From: Trametopsis cervina
Taxonomy: Eukaryota > Basidiomycota > Agaricomycetes > Polyporales > Irpicaceae
Length of the DNA stretch: 64,000 nucleotides
Direction of reading: 5' to 3'
Assembly: GCA_022385755.1 (NCBI GenBank)
Contig: MU278355.1
Location: 996,974 to 1,060,973 of the forward strand
Shown: one piece after another, positions 35,588 through 47,099 of the stretch
How positions within the stretch are numbered: position 1 is the stretch's first letter
Layout: every line of letters starts with the position of its first letter
Position numbers and translations under genes: made by a program
Notes under the pieces: model-generated
What the model was told of the DNA's origin: nothing
Seen by the model: the letters and a program-made list of their open reading frames with translations, nothing else
The model's database searches: none

Positions 35588-37049
35588 TCATCGGAGCTGC
35601 TCAATCTGTACGATAAGGAATTGTTTCTCGTCCTGTGCACGATTATCGATACGACGTCAGAGCCGGATCAGCAGATGGGGAAACACGTAAAAGTACGCAC
35701 CGTGAATTGTTCGTCTGAGGGTAGATGCGTCACACAAAACCACCTGTTAGCACTACAGTCACAATGAGGAGAAAGTTTCCGGCACGCACCCTCCTTATCG
35801 TTGTGGAAGTTCTTAAGGAACTGAAGCAGCTTCTCCCTGTTCCTGCGCAAGATAGTCTCTATCTGCGGTGGTTTCTTCGGGTTCGCCACAAACACCTAAC
35901 ATCGCCACCTACTAGTCAACATCCGCGATTTTGACCAACATGAACAACATAACGCTGACCTTGAAGACGTGGAATGCCTCGAACTGGATGTTCTTGCTCT
36001 TATCGCGCAGCAAGTTCATCATCATCTTCAGATTCCCCTCGTTGGCAATATAGCGCGTCATCACGTTGAAATTTGCCCGATCGAGCAGTATCTCGCCCAG
36101 CAACTTGAGCGATTGCCGCTTCGTGACGTAGTTGTTCGACATGATGAGTGTGGTGAACGAATTGAAGAACTGTCGGATTCGGCGTGATCAGCTAGGAAGG
36201 GTCAGGAGGCAGGATCGCGTGGGGGTCACGCACGCGGTCGTAGTTCTTGTCCAGATATTCTGCTACCATGGGCTTATGCCGTGTCAATGTTTCTTTGAGG
36301 TTAGCGTACGCATCACATGATATACCAAACGTCGTGGACTCTATGTAGTGAGGGAATTTGTAGAATCTGCGACGGGATGAGTCTACGATTATTCATAGCA
36401 AAATGTGTTTCACGTACTCGTCCGAGTGAAGAAGGAGCTTCGCAAGCGGTTCATGCCGTAGCATTTCCTTGAGTATCATGCCAGTGTTCAACGCCACCTC
36501 TTCCTGCTCGTACCCACGGAAAGCCGTGAACAGGATCTCGGGTTTGTTGCACAAATGTTCGACCGTAGGGAATCGCGGACCAATCTGCCTTCGCAAGAGC
36601 GTATTGAATATCTGTACCACGTCCTTGCGGGACTCGAAATCTAGCCGGTGGATGTTGAGGAGGAGATGATACAGGAGGTCGGTCGAGTACGTCTCTTGGG
36701 CTAGCTGTGCCACCAGCTCAGGTACAGGCTCTGTGATGAACAAACGCCGCTTCAGTATCGCCATCGACAGGTGTTCGCCACCAAAGACGGCTGCAAGAAA
36801 TAGAGTTCTCCGCACCTCCTTCGCCGACCAAGATCGACTTGATCTGCTGCAGATTCTTCGAGACATCGTCGTTCGCCTTATTGAACATTAGAGTTGAGAG
36901 GTAGGTTCGTGCGGGGCTAAGCATATGAACGTACATACTTTACGGCGCGTCTCTCCTCCCGGTACCCCTTGCTCTAGTCGCGGCAAGGCATCTCGGAGGC
37001 CTCTCACCAAGTCTGGTGGTGTTCGTGGTTTCGTCTTGAAGAAGTTCAT
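35588..37049 (-). CDS. HYM1: Mo25-like protein (Hym1 / HymA)
   Basis: Eight exons: 37049-36939, 36876-36816, 36730-36418, 36366-36234, 36169-35960, 35895-35790, 35714-35701 and 35632-35588 (993 nt, 330 residues). It is an all-helical armadillo-like scaffold. Conserved segments include [99 protein letters not shown] and FVANPKKP. In animals Mo25 activates LKB1 and GCK-type kinases; the yeast and mould forms (Hym1, HymA) act in the RAM/MOR pathway of cell separation and polarity. Exon 7 is only 14 nt but supplies the conserved DEQF-DEKQFLI junction. Confidence 0.92.
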
Positions 37050-37877
37050 CTCAGCTGCACACAAATGTGGAGGTGGCGAGAGGTGTAGTCGCGGTCGGAG
37101 AAGGGGTATGAGGCGGATGAGCTGAGGGACTGGGCCGTGTCAGTCTCCGTCTAAAGTAGTGGCTAGGAAAGCAGTGGTTGGCCGCTGTAGACTGCCGCCA
37201 CGGAGCCGGAGAGATGAGTCGGAGACTGCGACGGGTGTGCAAGGATAGCTGGACGCTCAACGTTTGCCAGAGGGTCAGAGGCGGTGACGGCTAGTTGAAC
37301 AGGGAAAGGTTGGTTGAAGAGACGATGCGCGCCTCTGCCTTATCCGGTATCTGCGATCGGAACATGATCGAGCGCATCAACGTGATGCGCCTGAAGCGCC
37401 TTTTCGGCATGACCATTCGACAACCACCTTTGCTTGTACAGTTGGTCTCAGCTTCTTTGACAATATTCAAGAGAGCAGTCGCGCGGCATCCTTCGTCAGA
37501 AATAGTGTCATTCGAGGAGCTCCCATAGCCATCTACTTGTCGACCGCCGTTTGCTCGAAAAGTTGGTATCGCCTGTTCTGCACAAGATACCAATGCGACC
37601 TTGAAACATGGAAGGTTCAAACAAAGGGCGTAGCATCTCGGCTGACACCCGAGTAGCAACCTGTAAGCATACTCCGCATATCTTTTGGTCAGGCCACGTT
37701 CAATCGGCTTGAGAGCCATAGATAACGAACGACTCAAGCTTGTTGGAAGCAGCGAATAACAACATATATCGCTTGCTACGACGCGTGAGAACTCGAAGTC
37801 CTGCGCAGCCACATAAATAGGCGGATGCACGCACCAGCCCCCCATGCATTCAGCGCTTTACTCCCTGGCTTCTCATC
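37050..37877. promoter_or_regulatory. Divergent upstream region, Mo25 / LamG gene A
   Basis: It contains ATAAATA at about 37813-37819, roughly 60 bp before the LamG gene A start. The surrounding ~50 bp is closely repeated upstream of LamG gene B. The long minus-strand open frame across 37291-37845 has no support as a gene. Confidence 0.5.
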
Positions 37878-39814
37878 ATGCAAGAATATACGGCTCAAGG
37901 CCTGTGGGTACCCTCGACCGCCGATACAGACGATCTAGACGATAGTAAGTTCTATATTCATATTTACATACTGGTATGTACTCAGCTTTGCTATCAAGTT
38001 ATCAACCATATCGATGCGGTGGAGATGCGGGTTCGAGAGAGCTACGATGACAACGTATGGGTCAGTAGTCGGTCAATGTCACACCGTAATTCGCTGCTGA
38101 CAACCCCGCAGGTCGAGCGCGCACACCTCTTGAAGGGCCTGCGGACTCAAATTCGCTCCCTCGTGTATTCATCAGAGAACGTGGCGCTCCTCCGCCGCCG
38201 CGCCTCTGTAGTTGACGAGCGCAAGGTCGAGAGCAGTGACGATGTAACGGATCAGCGCACCGTGTACAAATGGATACGGCTGGGATTCAACCTTGAGAGC
38301 GCAATGAAGATTGCGTCCGCCTCTATCGGCGCCGAGGCCCGCCACTTTGAAGGGCACCCCACCTATGTCGTCGCCAAACAGGCGTTCGTGAGCAAACGCG
38401 TCAGTGTGGCGCTCTCAGACCTCGAGCCGAGCCCTGAGTTCATCACAGCCGTCAAGGATGCCATGAGCTCTTCGTCTCCTGAAGAGCGCAAGGAAGCCCT
38501 TGACGAAGTGATGGACCGATGGGGACAGTTCATAGCCACGTCCGTCGAGCTCGGGTGTGCGGTTGTCGCTTCGAAGGAGACACAGAACGTGAGCATGCTG
38601 AGATTCTGTGACCAGGATGTACTGACGTTCTTACCTGCAGGCCTCACCCCAAGACGTTGTCGAAGACTTGCATGTCAGAATGGTGACACTGTTGGGAGCC
38701 AATGCAAATAACTCGCAAGATTCCACACCGTCACCCGCATCCAGTCTTCCTCTCGTGTTCATGGGTGGTCGGGGCATTGCTATGCGCGACGTTGCAAGTT
38801 GGTTGAACACAATCGACGAAGAAAGTGGCTGGTGAGTGTAACGCGACATGCGCACAGCTCGTTTCGTATGTTCTAACATCTAGTAGGACTACAATATCCG
38901 TCCTAGAAGTCCATCGCACTATCGACCTAATCAGAAATCTCGATCAAGAGTTATACAGACAAGCAGCGGAGATGCTGGCTACCCCACGCCCTGAAGAGGC
39001 TCTGCCTGTGTCCCCCTCTCCGCCCATTTACCAGTTCGATGGCCGCATCACAACCTTGTAAGCGGGCATATCACCCTCAATGCGCCACGTCAATCTGATA
39101 GAACGCCCGTCAACAGCCGATACCAAGACAGCCACAGGCTGAATGGTTTCATCGAAACTCCCCTGCCAAGCTTCAACCCACACGCAGACTTCACCGTTTC
39201 TGTCTGGGTCTACGGCGGCGAACCAGGGGGCAACGCATGCGCACTCTCCATTGAGAGTCCAAAGTGGAACATGCCCATCTTGCGTATAGCAGAGTTCGAC
39301 AAGAACCGCTTCTTCGTTGCTAGCATCAGGCGCGACATCAGCGACCCGAACAAGCAATGCGCCATCCATCTGAGCACAGCCCGGGTAGAATGGCGGTTCG
39401 GGCGCGAGAAGTGGTACCACTTGTCGCTCGTGAAGGACGAGCGACGGGTTCGATTCTTTGTGGACAACACTATCATCGATAGTATGGATTGCGAGCAGCT
39501 CAAACCATATGATGCGCCAAAGGTCAGCGTGTGCGTCTTTTCTCTCTCCTCATACACCCCTGATTTGTGTTTTGCCGTTTCTGTACTTGAAGCCCCAGTT
39601 GTGTATCGGGCGGTCTTCGTGGGAAGGTAAGAAATGCGACCAATGGGATGGCGCCGTGGAGGGTGTCAAGATCTGGGATCGTGCGATCAGTATGGTAAGT
39701 TTGGTCAATGCTCTAGGAGGATATGTTTCCTGACTCAACGTACAGGACGAGATCAAGGCGGCCTCGTCTAAGAAGCCGGGACCAGGTGGATGGGGTGCGC
39801 CAAGATTTACATAG
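37878..39814 (+). CDS. LamG / concanavalin A-like domain protein A, possible MACPF-like N-terminus
   Basis: Eight exons: 37878-37944, 37999-38060, 38112-38588, 38641-38831, 38887-39057, 39117-39522, 39593-39694 and 39746-39814 (1545 nt, 514 residues). The C-terminal half (about 330-500) is a laminin-G-type jelly-roll domain: FNPHADFTVSVWVY, IAEFDKNRFFVASIRRD, WYHLSLVKDERRVRFFVDN and VKIWDRAISMDEI. The N-terminal half contains FVSKRVSVALSDLEPSPEF and DRWGQFIATSVELG, which resembles the (F/Y)G-x-HV-x-T-x-x-x-LGG stretch of MACPF/perforin-like proteins. That assignment is tentative. There is no signal peptide. The job is unknown; lectin-like binding is an inference. It is a tandem paralog of gene B. 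Confidence 0.8.
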
Positions 39815-40388
39815 CGGTTTACCTGCTCTCTTTTTGTAGCATATGCTGTGTTCGCCCGTCAGTTTGTATTTCCCTTGACTTGAAGTTATCAAACCTTCCT
39901 CGTTGATCCCTTGACCCTATACGCCCGCCCGACAAGATGCTTCGAAATGTTACTCCAGTGGACAATGATCAGAGTTTTACTGTGAAACTTTACTGAGAAA
40001 ACAACATGCTGCAATATAGCACCAAAAGGACATTAGGAACAACAAATAAACAACCCACATGAAGGAAGAACGCGAGGAAGGCGGCGACAGCTTTTATTTA
40101 TCAAAGGTTAATTGCCTTCTCTTTGCAACGTCCACTCTGTTCGCCCCACCCGCCGAGACATTACGAAACATTGCTCCAGTGGCTCAAATACCCATACAGT
40201 AGTCCTCTTGCTCGCGCATTCACTTGGAGGGACAGCATCACACCGGAGGACATTGGATAACTGGGGAACGCGCATACATGCCTGCTACGGCGCGTGAGAA
40301 ATCGAAGCCTTGCGCAACTACATAAATAGGCAGGTACATGCAGCAGCCTCGTGTACTCCGCGTACTCCCCTCTGACCTCGCTCTCATC
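39815..40388. promoter_or_regulatory. Spacer between LamG paralogs, with promoter of gene B
   Basis: CATAAATAGG at 40321-40330 lies about 60 bp before the gene B start and matches the element before gene A. Nothing else is seen. Confidence 0.5.
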
Positions 40389-42329
40389 ATGCCAGCAGAT
40401 CCAACTTCAGAGTCAGGGACATCCTTGAACTTCAATGCGGACGATCTAGACGGCAGTAAGTTCCACCTTTTCGTTCTGATGCCTACTCATCATTGCCATC
40501 AGGTATCGACCACCTTGACATACCTGACATAAGCGTTCGAGAGAACTACGACGATAACGCATGGGTCAGTAGTCCACTGAGGCTAAACCATGACTCATTT
40601 CTGACAACATCGCAAGGTCAAGCGCACACGTCTCCTGAGGGGCCTACGGACGCACATCCGCTCTTCCCTCGTGCATTCAGCAGAGAATGTGGCACTCCTC
40701 CGGCGCTGCGCCTCTGTAGACGACGAGCACAAGGTTGAGAGCAGTGACGATGTAACGGATCTGCACGCCGTGTATAAGTGGATGCGGCTGGGCTTCAATC
40801 TCGACAGCGCGACAAAGATCGCATCCGCCTCCGTCTGTGCCGAGGCTCGCCACCTTGAAGGGCACCCCACCTTTGTCATCGCCAAACAGGCGTTCGTGAG
40901 CAAATGTGTCAGTGTGTCGCTCTCAGACCTCGAGCCGAGCCCTGAGTTCACCACAGCCGTCAAGGATGCCATGGGCTCTTCGTCTGCTGAAGAGTGCAAG
41001 GAAGCCCTTGACGGCGTAATGGACCGATGGGGACAGTTCATAGCCACATCCGTCGAGCTTGGATGTGCGATTGTGGCTTCGAAGGAGACACGGAACGTAA
41101 GCACATTGAGACTCTATGAACAGGATGCACTGATGTTCTATTTCGAAGGCCTCATCCCAAGACGTTGCCGAGGACTTGCATCTCAGGATGGCGACGCTGT
41201 TGGGAGCCAATGCAAATACCCCGCAAGATTCCACATCGTTACCTATTTCCAGCCTTCCCCTCATGTTCATGGGTGGTCGAGGAAATGCTATGAACGACAT
41301 TGCAAGTTGGTTGAAAACAATTGACGGGAAGAAAGCGGCTGGTGAGTGTAACGTGACATACGCACCCTTGACGACAGCTCGTTTCGTATATTCTGACGTC
41401 TGGTAGGACTACAATATCCGTCTTAGAAGTCCACCGCACTATCGACCTAATCAAAAATGTCGATCAAGAATTGTACAGACAGGCAGCGGAGATGCTAGCC
41501 ACCTGGCGCCCTGCGGAGGCTCTGCCTGCGTCCCCCTCTCCGCCCATTTACCGTTTCGATGGCCGCCTCACATCATTGTAAGTGGGTTCATATCTACCTC
41601 TTGCACCACGTCGTTCTGACACTGCCTCCGTCAACAGCCGATCCTCTCACGGCCACAGGCTGAACGGCTTCATCCAAGCCCCCCTGCATACCTTCAACCC
41701 GCACGCAGATTTTACCGTCTCGGCCTGGGTCTACGCTGGCGAACCAGAGGTCGGCGCATGCGCGCTTGCCATAGAGACCCCGAATATGAAGGTGCCCATC
41801 CTGAGCATCGCAGAGTACGACAAGAACCGCTTCTTCGTCGCCAGAATCCGGCGCGACGGCGGTGACCCGAACAAGAGGTACGACATCGATCTGAGCACGG
41901 CTCGGGTAGGGCAGCAATTCAGCGGCGAGAGGTGGTACCATCTGTCGCTCGTGAAAGACGAGCGCCGGATGCGGTTCTTCCTGGACGACGCCCTCGTGGA
42001 CAGCCTAGACTGCGAGCAGCTCAAACCATACGATGCGCCCAAGGTCAGGGCGTGCTTCTCTCCTGAATTGTTGCCGCATACATCGCTGAGTTCAACTCTG
42101 TGCTTACAGCCACAGTTGGTTATCGGACGGTCCTCCCAGGATGGCGATAGATGCCATCAATGGGGCGGCACAATCGAGGCTGTCAAGATCTGGGATCGTG
42201 CGGTTACTCTGGTAAGCCTGGTTGATGGTCGAGGAGAATGTTTCCTCACCCCCTGTATAGGACGAGATCAAGGAGACTGTATTTAAAAAGCCGAGCCCAG
42301 CTGGACTGGATGCGTCAAGATTCACATAG
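40389..42329 (+). CDS. LamG / concanavalin A-like domain protein B, possible MACPF-like N-terminus
   Basis: Eight exons: 40389-40455, 40503-40564, 40617-41096, 41149-41341, 41427-41577, 41638-42043, 42110-42211 and 42261-42329 (1530 nt, 509 residues). Domain layout is as in gene A: the SLSDLEPSPEF and DRWGQFIATSVELG region, then a LamG domain with FNPHADFTVSAWVY, WYHLSLVKDERRMRFF and VKIWDRAV. Exon 4 carries two extra bases compared with gene A (around 41327-41330), which would put exon 5 out of frame at the ancestral acceptor (after 41406). Using the next AG (CGTCTTAG, 20 bp on) restores the frame and drops about seven residues. So the gene can still be intact, but only with the shifted acceptor; otherwise it stops early in exon 5. 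Confidence 0.65.
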
Positions 42330-42965
42330 TCAAGCTGCCTAGTGATTCCTTGGACCCGACCAGGCGCTACTCTAGTTTACCCCTCGTATGCCATGTCCTC
42401 GTATGCGACGGGTTGCGAGCGAGGCAATACATTTTTTACTGTTGTAATAATACGTCAAGTTCATGTCCAAGTCAAAGAACAAAATGTGCGGACAGCAACG
42501 ACCGCTACTTATTGAACGGTAAAGGCTATTTGCAAATGTAGAGTTAGGACAGTAGCTTGCTCCTGCACGGTCATGAGCGCATATATCTACCGCCTAAAAT
42601 GCTCTGCAACGTTACGTCCTAGTTCACAAGATCACACTCTTCACATTCGGAATTAAGATTCATTTAGAGAGCGACATGATGCTTCACTACATCAAGATAA
42701 CACCGAGAACAACAACTAAACAGCTTGTATGCGAACGAAAGAAACGAAATGGGGGAAAGAGCGTGGAGCAACGACGACGACTGTTTTCGCGGATATCAAG
42801 GAATGGATGCGTCGCAGAGCTGTCAAATTAAGAGATACTAGTATCGACGATAAGCTTTTTGGATGCTCGAATCTTGACTGCCGTGTATTCCGTCAAGGAC
42901 CAACTCGCTTCCTACACCCTTCATGAGCATTGCGTACCACATCGAAATGTGAGACAACAAACCTC
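42330..42965. other. Intergenic between convergent genes, nothing recognised
   Basis: The part near 42650-42780 resembles the 3' flank of LamG gene A (duplication remnant). No gene is seen. Confidence 0.45.
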
Positions 42966-43808
42966 TCAGAGTGTCACAACGACGCAACCAACGGAGATCA
43001 GGCTGTTCGAACTGCTCTCACAGCAGACAGGGGTGCCACCGCACTTGCTACCGTCCAGAACACCCAGCAGGCTACTGCACCCGCCGCCGACGAGACCGTC
43101 TAAAAGCGTGCCGACTGCGTCCAAGAGGCCTCCAAGGGACAGCAAATGCTCGCCGTGCTCAGTGTTAGCCTGGATAGTATGTATGTCAGAAGGACATCCA
43201 TGCAGGGTTAATCAAAGATAACTCACGGGAGCGACTGTGTTGCAGCACTGGACGGGTCCGGTAGTACACATCCCGTTTCCAGAGTCTGCCGGTGCCGAGG
43301 GAGATGAGGCCGGAGAAGATGAGGCACCAGTCGGGGCCTGAGTTTCTTTGGGAGCCGAGGTTGCTGGGACGGTCACGGTCGTGTACTCGGTCTGGGTGAT
43401 TCCGTCGCACGACTCCGAAGTAGACGGCGCGCCAGCAGTCCCACTTTGAGATGGCTGGCCGTGACCCGGTGGCGGTGTGTGGGTGGGGTGGCTGTGAGGG
43501 TGTCCCTCAGTCTCTGTGATGGTGACCGTGGTGACGATGGTGGTTGGAGAAGGAAGACCGGATGTCACTCCCGATCCTGCTACCGAGGTAGTAGGGATAG
43601 GAAGACTGGTAACAATGGTAGGCACCACGGAGGTAGGCACAGCGGTGGTAGGCACCAGGGAGGTCATGGTGGTAGGAGTACCGAAGATGGTGGATGTGAT
43701 AATCACCGTTGAGCAGTGACAGTCTTCCTGGGGTGGCTCAAGGGTGTGAGCAGGAGAGGCGGCCGCAAGGGAGAGGAGAGACAGAGCGACAAAGGAGCGG
43801 AACAGCAT
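42966..43808 (-). CDS. Class I hydrophobin with a long N-terminal extension (hydrophobin 2)
   Basis: Two exons: 43808-43227 and 43169-42966 (786 nt, 261 residues). A signal peptide (MLFRSFVALSLLSLAAAS) is followed by about 165 residues rich in Thr, Pro, Ser and Val. These include a His/Pro cluster (GHPHSHPTHTPPPGHG) and three extra cysteines (DCHCS and SCDG). Only then comes a normal hydrophobin domain with eight cysteines: CTTGPVQCC, GGC, KC, VCC and GC. Ordinary class I hydrophobins are about 100-140 residues, so this one is roughly twice as long. The extension looks like an O-glycosylated stalk. TATA box upstream. Confidence 0.9.
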
Positions 43809-43891
43809 GATTGACTTGGACGAAGAGAGGGAGCTACTAAGCGAATAAATGGCAGGAAGCTGGGGGCCAAGGATGATATCTGACGGCCAGG

Positions 43892-43898
43892 CTTTATA
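43892..43898 (-). promoter_or_regulatory. TATA box of hydrophobin 2
   Basis: TATAAAG on the minus strand, about 85 bp before the ATG. Confidence 0.6.
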
Positions 43899-46786
43899 CT
43901 GTAGGCTGTGGTGCAAGCGATGGAGCGATTTGTCGAGCCAAGAAGAAGAAAAACGCCCCTGCCGTGACTTCCTGGTGTGAGTGCCCGATCGGGTCGAGTG
44001 ACAGCAACTCGTCTTTGGCGGTGTCGGGATGAGTGACAGCCGTGCTTCTATGTGATACATTGCTTCCCTCACTCCATTCACCAGGCTCCGCAGCATTCTC
44101 TTGTGCGCCTCGGGACTGGTTATTCTTTAACTTCAGCATTCAAAGTAGGCGGTTAGCGGTGAATTCATGGATACTGAGATTGCGAGGGGGAGGGCGGTAC
44201 TGAATGCGCAGGGCTGCACGGTAGCGGAGCGAACATCCAACGATCCTGGACACCTTCCGTTCCTGGATGCGATCGGCGCCACCGCCACACGATTTGGATT
44301 CCGCGACCCAGATCGACGATCAAACGTGCGAGTCGCCGGAGCACCCGAGCCATTTGGGACTCACTGCAGCTAAAAGGGCTAACCCGACGCTCTCGGTGTC
44401 GTATGATGGTGCACGCCTGAGGATTCGACAAGATACTGTAGGTCAACTTTGGGTCCTATACCAGTTGTTCGCGCCTTGGGTCATTACTGTGGCTGCGAGA
44501 TGGCAGGGCAGAGTCTAGGATGTGGGTCCACCATCGGATAGTCTGGTCCCTCCAACTTCCTTTCTACAGGAGTGATCCGATAAACGCGCCCCGAGCCAAA
44601 CGGGGACCCATCGACCCATATCCTGCTGGCGCTTTGTTTTGACGTCCAGGTCCGCTCATCGAATCAAGCATAGACTTCATCGCATGCCTATCACCCTGTC
44701 ATGTGAACTTCAAAACGGAGGAAAATTGGCCCGCGCGAGGCTCCATCCGATGACCGCGTCGAGATTCGAGGATCCGGGTCTGCATTTTGTAGCGCGGTCT
44801 TCAATGTCCGAGTGATACGTCGTTCGCCAACCGGTTAGAAGGATTCTAGTAGAAGTAAGTAATCATGCTCACATCTACTGTATCCGAATTCTATCCATGT
44901 AGGGCAAGATTAAAATGCCCATGGTCGTATTTGATGATACAATAACCATGGAGGGGGATGTAGCTTGATGATCCTGGGAATAGTCGCATTTATGAACTTC
45001 TGCACGTGCCGGAAGCCAGGCGTGGGAACTCACAAGTGCGGCAGACCAACAAAAAAATTCTCCTAGATTCCTGTCGAGAACCAGACGGCTTGTATCAACC
45101 TGTCACGCGCAGAGACCGTGTATATTTTCGGAATATGCTTTCAATCATCTGTGTCTTTTTCTCAGAGGAGGTCGCACTACTGGTGACACTTCGTATATCT
45201 TGCAGTGGTTCGATGAGGATCCATGTGGTCTCCGGTGAGACACCCAGCGTGAAAGCACATAGTATCCTTGAAGTGGGAGGCGTCAGCAGAGGTTCGTAGC
45301 AAGCGTTGTGGCGCTTCTGCTTATAGTAACTCGCCTGCGCGGCGTTGTCCGACATCACGTGATGGCCAATATCGATCGCTCTCAGGCTTTCATCGCCCTC
45401 TTCAGAATTCGACTATCACCACCGTCACCCGTGCACTTATGTTCTATCTCGTTGCGCACGTATTCTCACAAAGCGACGCTGCCCGCGAAAGTGACCGCGC
45501 AACCAAGGAAAACTCCTTCGTTGCCCAGTTACTTACACGTGCAGATGTTCACGGTCACCCCCAACACGAAGTACACTGGACTATCCAGCCGCAGGACGTC
45601 TTTCTGATCATATAGGAAGCAGTTCTATGCACTACCAGGATATTCGTCGCGCACCAGAATCGGGTCCTGAATTTTTGAGCGCAATTTCGTTCTGTCAGAT
45701 AGCCAGACGATCCATCCCAGGCTAGTCGTTTCCCCTGTACGCCTATACAGCCTGAGCTTAATCATACCGAACAGACAGGTAGAACGGAGACACTCCAGGG
45801 GGAAGTGCGCCAAGCTCCATGAACTCTCGGATAAGCTCGACGCTAGAATGCCGGCGGCACGGGTAGGACATGGTAAGTCCGTGACTTGTATGAGGATGTG
45901 GATGTATGCTTGCTGAGAACGGGTGGCGCGCTCGGCAGCGGTCAGTCGGACCCATACACTGTGGCGGTACTCGGATAGAAACATGGTACTTCAAGTCGTT
46001 CGTGGGTCTGTTTCTCTTGCGTCCGCGGTGTCCGTCCCCTTCGAACCCGCAACACATTTTTTCTCGGCCATCCCCAACACTGCTGATATATGAAGGGCTC
46101 TGTTTCTATCGGAAAGAACCGCATACCCCGCAATGGTGCCGTGCCTGGCCCAAACTTACGGCTGCGCCGTTCACCGCCGTTGCGTCCGTCCTCCCTGCCA
46201 GAGACGTGATCTCGTTCTCCGGCTTCGAAAGATGCAGGTGCCAGATGCCAGATGCATATCATGGAGACGTCCATCCCAGATCCCTGGCCACGCATGAGGA
46301 AAGGCAAGAAAGGATGGCGAGTCGAAGACCTTCGGTTCTAACCCCCGAGCTGGGTATAACGCGAAAGCAGGACCACGCTACATGCAAGCACTTTACAAAC
46401 CTCCAAGCGTCCATCCGAGCTAGACCAGCTATCGCCATCGCACGCATACACGCATTCACACCACGAACACTCCAACAGACGCGTGGTGATACATCCACGA
46501 TCTCCTTCCGCTCCATTCTGATGAAAGTCCTTTCGCACGCCCCGTTTTGCAGTATAGGACAGTCCTGCCGCAAGTGCCTGCAGGGCCGCTCGTGTGCTGC
46601 GCGACGGGAGGACGTTTTGGAGTCGCGCAAAGACGCAGATGAGTATCGTGCAAACTGTGCAGTATAAGGTGAAGCGTGGCTGGGCTGCTCGCTCGTGCCA
46701 ACGCTGACGTCGTGTCTCCGTAGGCTCGAACGACATCGTGATGATGAAATGATACCGTCAGGCTATTATGCCGGCACTGCTATCGA
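43899..46786. other. Long stretch without a supported gene
   Basis: Open frames of 80-250 codons occur on both strands (for example a minus-strand ATG frame at 45095-45358, and the tract 45900-46670), but none shows a domain, a consistent splice chain or a TATA-ATG layout. A degenerate gene cannot be excluded. Confidence 0.35.
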
Positions 46787-46800
46787 TATATATAAATATA
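46787..46800 (+). promoter_or_regulatory. TATA-like element before a small open frame
   Basis: TATATATAAATATA, about 80 bp upstream of an ATG in a good context. Confidence 0.4.
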
Positions 46801-46874
46801 CCCTGCAAGCTCAACCATCTCGCTCGTCACTCACCTCAACTTTTAACCGTCCTTCACTACAACCACCCAGGTCA

Positions 46875-47099
46875 ATGGCTCGCCCAGGCAAAATGCGGCA
46901 TCTCTCCTCATCCACGCCGTCGTCGTTCGACAACTCTTTCCTTGTGGCCGCCATCCCTTCGTTCTACGTAACGACACCTATCCTCTCTGACGAGGAACGC
47001 GAACACGCTACAGTCAGTCTACTACTCAATTTGTATCGAGTTGGAGCTCATCGGTCTCTTGGCGCAGTGTGCTTGTTCACTATGGTCCTCCCGGACTGA
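46875..47099 (+). CDS. Small hypothetical protein
   Basis: A 74-codon frame starts at an ATG in good context (GTCAATGGC) behind a strong TATA-like element. The N-terminal 45 residues are Ser/Thr-rich and end in DEEREHAT. A possible GTCAGT donor lies right after this, so the true C-terminus may be spliced and different. There is no signal peptide, no CaaX end and no recognised domain. I include it only because of the promoter layout. Confidence 0.25.
   Translation: MARPGKMRHLSSSTPSSFDNSFLVAAIPSFYVTTPILSDEEREHATVSLLLNLYRVGAHRSLGAVCLFTMVLPD

Larger units (their letters stand above)
37780..42800 (+). repeat. Tandem segmental duplication carrying two LamG genes
   Basis: Unit 1 spans about 37.78-40.07 kb and unit 2 about 40.27-42.76 kb. 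The core promoter (GAGAA-TCGAAG-CCT/TGCGCA around ACATAAATAGGC), all eight exons, the intron positions and part of the 3' flank (ACAACAA-TAAACA) are shared. The copies have diverged clearly in introns and moderately in exons. Confidence 0.8.

Noticed and set aside
37291..37845. 184-codon minus-strand open frame between Mo25 and LamG gene A
   Set aside because: It has no recognisable domain and covers the conserved promoter of LamG gene A.
46875..47099. Idea that the small open frame is a mating pheromone precursor
   Set aside because: There is no C-terminal CaaX motif and no typical pheromone core, and no pheromone receptor gene is nearby.
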